Assembly: GCA_025267735.1 (NCBI GenBank)
Contig: CM046294.1
Coordinates: 8,714,001 to 8,778,000 of the forward strand
Source: Mactra quadrangularis
Lineage: Eukaryota > Mollusca > Bivalvia > Venerida > Mactridae
Direction: 5' to 3'
DNA: 64,000 bases
In this document: positions 60,601 to 64,000 of the stretch, one piece after another
How positions within the stretch are numbered: the stretch's first letter is position 1
Layout of the letters: every line of letters starts with the position of its first letter
Translations under genes and position numbers: made by a program
Notes under the pieces: generated by a model
Told to the model about the DNA's origin: nothing
Database searches by the model: none
Seen by the model: the letters and a program-made list of their open reading frames with translations, nothing else

Positions 60601-63600
60601 CACAAAAACATAACAAGTTTATGATAATATTGTATATATTTGATACAATATAGCTGCATAGTGAACTAGTGCAAACGAATAATTACTGTCTGGAAAGGAA
60701 CTGAGATGTCAACTCAGTTGTACAAAAATCATATAATTTTCTTCACTTTTTCTAAGTTGATGCCAGACACTGTCGGCAGTCTTTGACATCTGGGTGATCA
60801 GAAGAAATCGCAAGACGGTTGTGCTCACAGAAAACTAGCATTGCATTATATGAGATTTTACCTTAAGACCTCTCGATCCTTCAAGATGCGACTCATGGCT
60901 GAAGTACAGTTCAAGAATAGGTTCGACATCATTTAGGGGCCGTTTTAAAACAAAACAAATGTGTTATTCAGTTTTTGTTTTGTCACCGTGCCATCGACCT
61001 TTTTGTGAATAAAGGAACAGCTAGATATCAACATGTTTTTGAGACATTTTCATTTTGATCGTGTTATGGAAAGTAACAAAATCAAACATACCTTGTCACC
61101 GACTGTTGGTCCATACATGTAAGCATAATGTCTATTTTCAAGAATCATATCTTTTCCTGGTTGAATATCAGACTAAAATACATACAGCATATCTTTCAGT
61201 ACAGACTATATACTGTTTAAAACATAAGTGTTGCTATCAAATCAACTAGCTATAAGTCTACTGTTGTCTATACTTGATATTCAATCATTATTTTGAACAT
61301 TTTGACATGGGGTGCTTGCAACTTAGGTCTAAGAAACCACAACTTTTGAAACGTATCACAACACTGTCGCGGACAATTCAATTCGGTCATGCGCATGCAG
61401 ATTCAGACAATTAACAAGTTAACAATATCGGACAGTATCAAGTAGTGTTTCCATGTTTGATCCATGTCTGGGCAGCGCTAGTATCGCTTTGATTTAAAAT
61501 TGTGGGACATACGAGTTTTGAAGTTTAAAATAAATGTTTAAATGGCTGTAAGCTATCCACTAGTAAGATTAAAAAATACTATGGTCATTATAACGGAATG
61601 GTCTTTATATATGAATCTTTTTTCTACTCAAGTTAAACATTTTGGACTTTAAATGTCAAAAACTCGCATGATTTGAAAATAATTTATATATTCTTTATAG
61701 CGTCCAACTTGTATGTAGTATTATAAGATTTAAGAATGTTTGAACCAAAATACAATCTACATGTACCTGTTTTACATTACCAAAGCCTCCTTGTTTTACT
61801 CTCTCCATTACTTGAGATAAATTCTCTGGACACACTTTACCATCACACAGACCGTTCCCTCCTCGTACAATGCTAGATAATGAAAATAAATATACATGCG
61901 AAGATGTGTCTTATGTAGTTCATTCACTTCTACTCATTTTGAAGCGAAAATTTATTTATTATGAACTTTTCAGGGACATCTCTCTAACTCTTTCTGTAGA
62001 CTTTTTTATCACTTGGGCCTACGTGTTCAAGACGGTTCATCTATTAATAAAGGTATTAACGAGATGTCACCGATAAGTTAAAACAGACTGTAAAACCAGG
62101 AATAGCAACTGTCAAAACACACCTCACAACCAAAAAGCAAAGAGGAGGATAAGTATAGAATTTTGTCATTTTGTCACAAGAAGGATACAACAAGAAAACA
62201 AGAAACAAGAAAACAAGGTTTTCTGGTTAATAAATGGCTGAATTGGGTATAAGAAAAATGATCAATGAAGAACTTGTTTACAAAAGTTTGTAACCAACTA
62301 GCAGCTCCAGATAAGAGAATGGAAATTACAATTCTTACAATAACTACTAATAGTTTAACTATATTATAAGAAGGTTTTGTAATAAAACTGTACATGTATA
62401 ACTTTATTAATAAAGTTGTTTTAATTCTTCAAATAGTTGTTAATACGATAAATTCTTGCTCACACATTTTTGTTTGTTTTTGTCTTGAAATTGTTTGATA
62501 TTATTAAAGGTCCTTGTGGATCATTTAAATAACTGTAACAAGTTATAAACATGCCCTGGCCTAATCAGGTTCACCAAAATGGCAAGGTCAGCGAAAACAA
62601 TTTGTTACAATGAAAAGATAGAAACTCAAAAGAAATGCGATATACTAGGTACAAATGGTTAATGAACCAAGTAACAAATGACCTGAACACATCACCTTTG
62701 ACAGGTAAATTGATACAGGTGTATTTTCCTTCTGTTTAAACTTTAAGCTAAGCTTTTCAGACGCACGTATTTCAATGTTTTTAAAAATTAATCGAACAAA
62801 TGTTTCAACAAAGCGTTCACTGTTTATGTACAAGCGGGTGTTATTCTCTCTATACAGTTTGGATATCATATGTCACATTTGTATCAACATTCAGTCATGC
62901 GATTTTACTGAAGAATCTGACCGACACTCTACAATAAAGAAATGGTTTACATTCAACATGATACTCAGGTGATGTTGTCCGTCCAGTGGAATTATGCTTT
63001 TGACTGATGTCTCTAAAATACGTTGACTTCGAATGTTATTTTTGCGTTTTAATTCAAATTTCAATGTAGTCATAAATTGTCTTTACTATATAAGCAAGAA
63101 CACAGTAAGTTGTTACAATTGATATGTACACAAAATAGCAGAAACAGACAATGATAAGTTCTTTCAAAGCAAAGGAAAGGCCAGGACATGATATAGACTT
63201 ACTGATTTCCACCTATTTTGACTAAATCAACCATGCGTTCCTCTCCAGGTTCAAAACGTATAGATGTTCCAGCAGGAATATTCTGAAACAAATCAAATCA
63301 TCAATGATAGTGAATAAGTGATAAGGCTAAATATATCATTGAAGTTAATATTACCAAGTCCAAGTTTTCCTTTATGTAAATTTGAAACTAGAAAACAAAC
63401 TTCAGCTATTAATTATTAATTCGAAGGTGTGGCTTTGCTCTGGGATCAAGTAGCTTATTTCACAATGCAATTTCATGATTCTAAGTATTATCAATTATGA
63501 AAGTTAAACTTGAACATTGTAACCATGGATCAAAAGGATCCTGCATAGTATTAATTACAGTTGCCGCAATTTGTTTCAATTGTTTATACAACAAACCACA

Positions 63601-64000
63601 GTATGATATTGTGTAAAGCCAAAACAAACTAACTGCAAGGTGCTCTGTACGATTACACAATCCAAGCTAAATTCTCCATACTGCTATAAAGACCCAGATA
63701 AACAAACAGTTACAACAATTATTATATCTAGTGTCTTGAAGGAGTTGAAGGTTCAAATCCCATCCGGAGAAGTTATACCCTTCCATGACAATTTGACAAT
63801 AATGTCAATTTTCCTCTAGTAATAGGGTATATCAAGAAGTGTTCGGCCTTGTGGAAGGGTATGTGAGTACTGGTTATAGACAAGGGTCCACGAAAGCTGG
63901 CTTAGGGGCACTGGATGCTGTAAAATAACAATTACGTTGACATTGTGTTAAACCCAGTATAAATACAGTTCTTACATACCAGTCTGAAGCCATAAGATGC
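39520..64000 (-). CDS. Urease (whole gene in window; N-terminal exons beyond right edge)
   Basis: Eighteen GT/AG exons with consistent phases encode 659 residues and a stop, equivalent to jack bean urease from about residue 185 to its C-terminus: end of the beta-type region plus all of alpha. Urease hydrolyses urea to ammonia and CO2 with a bis-nickel centre. All key residues are present (Klebsiella alpha numbering): His134/136 ([10 protein letters not shown]), Lys217 to be carbamylated and His219 (GLKLHEDWG), His246 (IHTDTLNE), His272 (GGGHAPD), Cys319/His320 (MVCHHLD), Arg336 (FAESRIR), Asp360 (SDSQAMGR). The protein ends LAQRYFLF like other ureases. The gamma region and start codon lie outside. 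Eukaryote-type single-chain layout and many introns make contamination by bacterial DNA unlikely. No accessory gene (UreD/F/G) is in the window. Confidence 0.96.
40210..40327 (-). CDS. Urease exon, alpha region
   Basis: Reads [20 protein letters not shown] then [18 protein letters not shown]. Ends ACAG|GTATAG. Confidence 0.94.
40393..40560. repeat. MITE family F, copy 2
   Basis: Shares CTCTGCACAGCAACAGCTTT and CTCCAAGTGGGTGTTGTTCA with 21772-21947 and 51228-51376. It is in a urease intron. Confidence 0.65.
41899..42170. mobile_element. Tc1/mariner-like MITE with GCTCGTTTAGGATAAC ends
   Basis: TATAGCTCGTTTAGGATAAC at the left and GTTATCCTAAACGAGCTATA at the right are inverted, extended by TTGAGACAAA/TTTGTCTCAA. 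It is in a urease intron. The stretch 40561-41898 upstream shows nothing else. Confidence 0.75.
42570..42768 (+). repeat. SINE-B, 5'-truncated
   Basis: GTGGAAGGGTAGGTAAGTAC, GGAAAGCTAGGTTAAG and the tail GGCGTAAAACCCAGTATAAA match the family body. The tRNA head is absent or unrecognisable. Confidence 0.65.
42892..42998 (-). CDS. Urease exon, alpha region
   Basis: Reads [20 protein letters not shown] then SVVFVSK, the [17 protein letters not shown] block. Confidence 0.96.
43193..43473 (-). mobile_element. SINE-B, near full length
   Basis: On the minus strand the head reads AACCCGGTTCGGTGGCGCAG then TTGGTAGCACAG (A box), with GGGTTCAAATCCCACAC as B box. The body ends GGCGTTAAACCCAATT. This is a tRNA-derived SINE distinct from SINE-A. 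Confidence 0.8.
43832..44160 (-). repeat. Element E, half-length copy
   Basis: Starts AAAACCCGATCTAAAG and carries AACTTGTTTACATCACCTAC and CCGTCCAATCACAACCCGTG. Confidence 0.7.
44161..45004. other. Featureless part of a urease intron
   Basis: A+T-rich sequence with no recognisable gene or repeat family member. Confidence 0.4.
45005..45085 (-). pseudogene. Tc1-like transposase fragment
   Basis: The minus strand reads [16 protein letters not shown], matching the SPDLNPIExLWDxLxR block around the last catalytic Asp/Glu of Tc1 transposases. The preceding bases contain stops or a frame break, so this is a decayed copy. It lies in a urease intron; 45086-46351 shows nothing further. Confidence 0.65.
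46352..46451 (-). CDS. Urease exon, alpha region
   Basis: Reads [20 protein letters not shown] then [13 protein letters not shown]. Ends ATGG|GTAAGT with one base over. Confidence 0.96.
47446..47759 (+). mobile_element. SINE-A, full length with target duplication
   Basis: Head GCCGCCCGTCTAGCTCAGTT (A box) and AGTCGTGGGTTTGATTCCCC (B box); tail GGCGTTAAACCCAACAAAAA, then AAACAAACAAA. TAGAGCTTAGC flanks both ends (47431-47441 and 47760-47770), an 11-bp or slightly longer duplication expected of LINE-driven insertion. It is in a urease intron. Confidence 0.9.
47874..47972 (-). CDS. Urease exon, alpha region
   Basis: 33 codons: [20 protein letters not shown] then [13 protein letters not shown]. 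Donor GAG|GTAAAT. Confidence 0.96.
47973..49689. other. Mostly featureless urease intron
   Basis: The only repeat seen is a short direct duplication of CCATAAAATCTCATTA at about 48852 and 48895. No gene is apparent. Confidence 0.4.
49690..50010. repeat. Dispersed repeat G, copy 2
   Basis: It contains AACAATGACGTCATACTGGG and TTTCCGCAGTGGTTTTC, inverted relative to 37735-37990. Boundaries are approximate. Confidence 0.45.
50927..51016 (-). CDS. Urease exon, alpha region
   Basis: 30 codons: [20 protein letters not shown] then [10 protein letters not shown]. Confidence 0.96.
51080..51232 (+). repeat. Element E fragment
   Basis: GCGTGACGCAGACGAAGTAA and GGTCACCTGGACGTGACCCT match the right arm of the 25.7-kb copy. 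Confidence 0.65.
51228..51376. repeat. MITE family F, copy 3
   Basis: ACTCCTCTGCACAATAACAG and CTCCAAGTGGGTGTTGTTTA match the other two copies. Confidence 0.65.
51685..51835 (+). repeat. SINE-A fragment
   Basis: GGGGTCGTGAGTTCGAT (B box) and CATTCTTCATCCTACCGATG match the SINE-A interior; both ends are missing. Confidence 0.6.
51951..52065 (-). CDS. Urease exon, Arg336 and Asp360
   Basis: Reads [20 protein letters not shown], then [15 protein letters not shown] is the bacterial-type variant of plant FAHSRIR. Asp is a nickel ligand. Donor CAG|GTTGGT. Confidence 0.96.
52884..53128 (-). CDS. Urease exon, His246, His272 and the mobile flap
   Basis: Longest exon, 81 codons plus two bases: [28 protein letters not shown], then [14 protein letters not shown] and [12 protein letters not shown]. 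It contains two nickel ligands and the flap Cys-His pair. Confidence 0.97.
53407..53655. mobile_element. piggyBac-type MITE, deleted derivative (249 bp)
   Basis: TTAA at 53403-53406 and a mutated TTAT at 53656-53659 flank ends CCCCGCATTTTTTCG and CGCAACCAGAAAGGG. It matches the ends of 2414-3015 with most of the middle missing. Confidence 0.75.
53660..56113. other. Large urease intron; one palindromic patch
   Basis: At about 55017-55190 there is a GCATTCGGAACTCCTCGG / GAGGACTTCCGAATG palindrome followed by an AACGTTCGCAGTTACTGAAC end related to 9671-10257. The rest shows no gene. Confidence 0.45.
56114..56195 (-). CDS. Urease exon, carbamylated Lys and His219
   Basis: Reads (G)[15 protein letters not shown] then TVADKYDVQ. 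The Lys of GLKLHEDWG is the carbamylation site bridging both nickels; the His is a ligand. Confidence 0.97.
56588..56710 (-). CDS. Urease exon, alpha region
   Basis: Reads [20 protein letters not shown] then EEQIKAGAI. Ends AATAGG|GTAGGT with two bases over. Confidence 0.96.
56911..57116 (-). repeat. SINE-B, head-truncated
   Basis: TGGTTTAACGCCGTG, CACCTAACCTAACTTTCCTG and GGAAGAGTATAACC match the family; the tRNA part is missing. Confidence 0.7.
57289..57497 (-). CDS. Urease exon, nickel ligands His134/His136
   Basis: 69 codons plus two bases: [34 protein letters not shown], then [22 protein letters not shown] supplies two nickel ligands. Confidence 0.97.
57805..57875. repeat. Short tandem repeat, about 19 bp x 3
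   Basis: TATGCATCAGACAAAAAAC is repeated three times in a urease intron. Confidence 0.8.
58242..58304 (-). CDS. Urease exon, alpha region
   Basis: 21 codons: [20 protein letters not shown], then P, the [16 protein letters not shown] block. Acceptor AATAG, donor CCA|GTAAGT. Confidence 0.95.
58305..59261. other. Featureless urease intron
   Basis: No gene or recognised repeat. The same holds for 59394-60294 and, apart from small chance frames, for 61873-63202. Confidence 0.4.
59262..59393 (-). CDS. Urease exon, alpha region
   Basis: 44 codons: [12 protein letters not shown], then [12 protein letters not shown] and [10 protein letters not shown], matching the RDGMGQS...DTVITNA...KADIGIK block. 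Confidence 0.95.
60295..60381 (-). CDS. Urease exon, alpha region
   Basis: 29 codons: [16 protein letters not shown], then [11 protein letters not shown]. The donor is AAAG|GTTAAT, weaker than average. Confidence 0.94.
61092..61172 (-). CDS. Urease exon, start of alpha region
   Basis: 27 codons, phase 0: [20 protein letters not shown] then GPTVGDK, matching YANKYGPTTGDK. Confidence 0.95.
61767..61872 (-). CDS. Urease exon, end of beta region and linker
   Basis: Reads [14 protein letters not shown], then [17 protein letters not shown], matching VIRGGNAIADG...KGFGH. Acceptor ATCTAG, donor ACAG|GTACAT. This is the beta-alpha linker. Confidence 0.93.
63203..63282 (-). CDS. Urease exon, beta region
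   Basis: Reads [20 protein letters not shown] then VKIGGN, the NIAAGTAVRFEPG block. Donor |GTAAGT; leaves two bases. Confidence 0.93.
63731..63966 (+). repeat. SINE-B, 5'-truncated
   Basis: It begins within the tRNA-like head (GAAGGTTCAAATCCCATCC as B box) and runs to GTGTTAAACCCAGTATAAAT. It ends 14 bp before the urease exon at the window edge. Confidence 0.75.
63980..64000 (-). CDS. Urease exon (partial at window edge)
   Basis: It encodes ASYGFRL, matching the K-A-Y-G-M-R-L block of the beta region, and ends CTG|GTATGT in phase 0. The exon continues off the right edge. Confidence 0.85.

Overview
The window is A+T-rich invertebrate nuclear DNA, probably from a mollusc or another aquatic lophotrochozoan. 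The reasons are small phase-compatible GT/AG exons in long introns, an animal urease gene, a guanylate cyclase with a nitrate/nitrite-sensing (NIT) domain of the kind known from marine invertebrates, tRNA-derived SINEs, and many short DNA transposons. The species assignment is inference.

Two multi-exon genes lie on the minus strand. (1) A membrane guanylate cyclase of the NIT-GC type occupies about 24.16 to 8.47 kb. I resolve nine exons with matching phases plus a tenth, less certain, terminal exon. It reads N-terminal tail, TM1, NIT domain, TM2, coiled-coil linker, class III cyclase domain. Both metal-binding aspartates and other catalytic residues are substituted, so it looks like a pseudo-cyclase or an obligate heterodimer partner. 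(2) Urease runs from beyond the right edge to 39.52 kb. Eighteen exons in the window encode 659 residues plus the stop, covering the end of the beta-type region and the whole alpha region, with every nickel ligand and catalytic residue present. On the plus strand there is one isolated exon at 5.4 kb that may encode an Arg-rich, Cys-containing secreted peptide.

Between the two genes (about 24.2-39.5 kb) lies the most striking structure, a three-level nest of transposons. A 340-bp MITE (28277-37644) is split by a hAT-type element (28405-37424, 8-bp target duplication GCCGTAAC). That element is itself split by an 8.2-kb foldback element (28659-36886, 9-bp target duplication GTTCCAAAT). The foldback arms are 4.1 and 3.3 kb of 97-bp tandem repeats in inverted orientation around a roughly 0.8-kb unique core. 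The core holds a strong hairpin and a 64-codon open exon-like segment. An unsplit copy of the outer MITE at 12909-13249 acts as an empty-site control.

The rest of the non-coding DNA is dense with interspersed repeats: two tRNA-SINE families, piggyBac-, hAT- and Tc1/mariner-type MITEs, a recurrent 400-640-bp inverted-repeat element, and several further MITE families. One hAT element (7629-8488) seems to have landed in the last coding exon of the cyclase. An 88-bp tandem repeat has copied the last codons of urease downstream of its stop. I see no functional link between the two genes beyond shared strand and neighbourhood.
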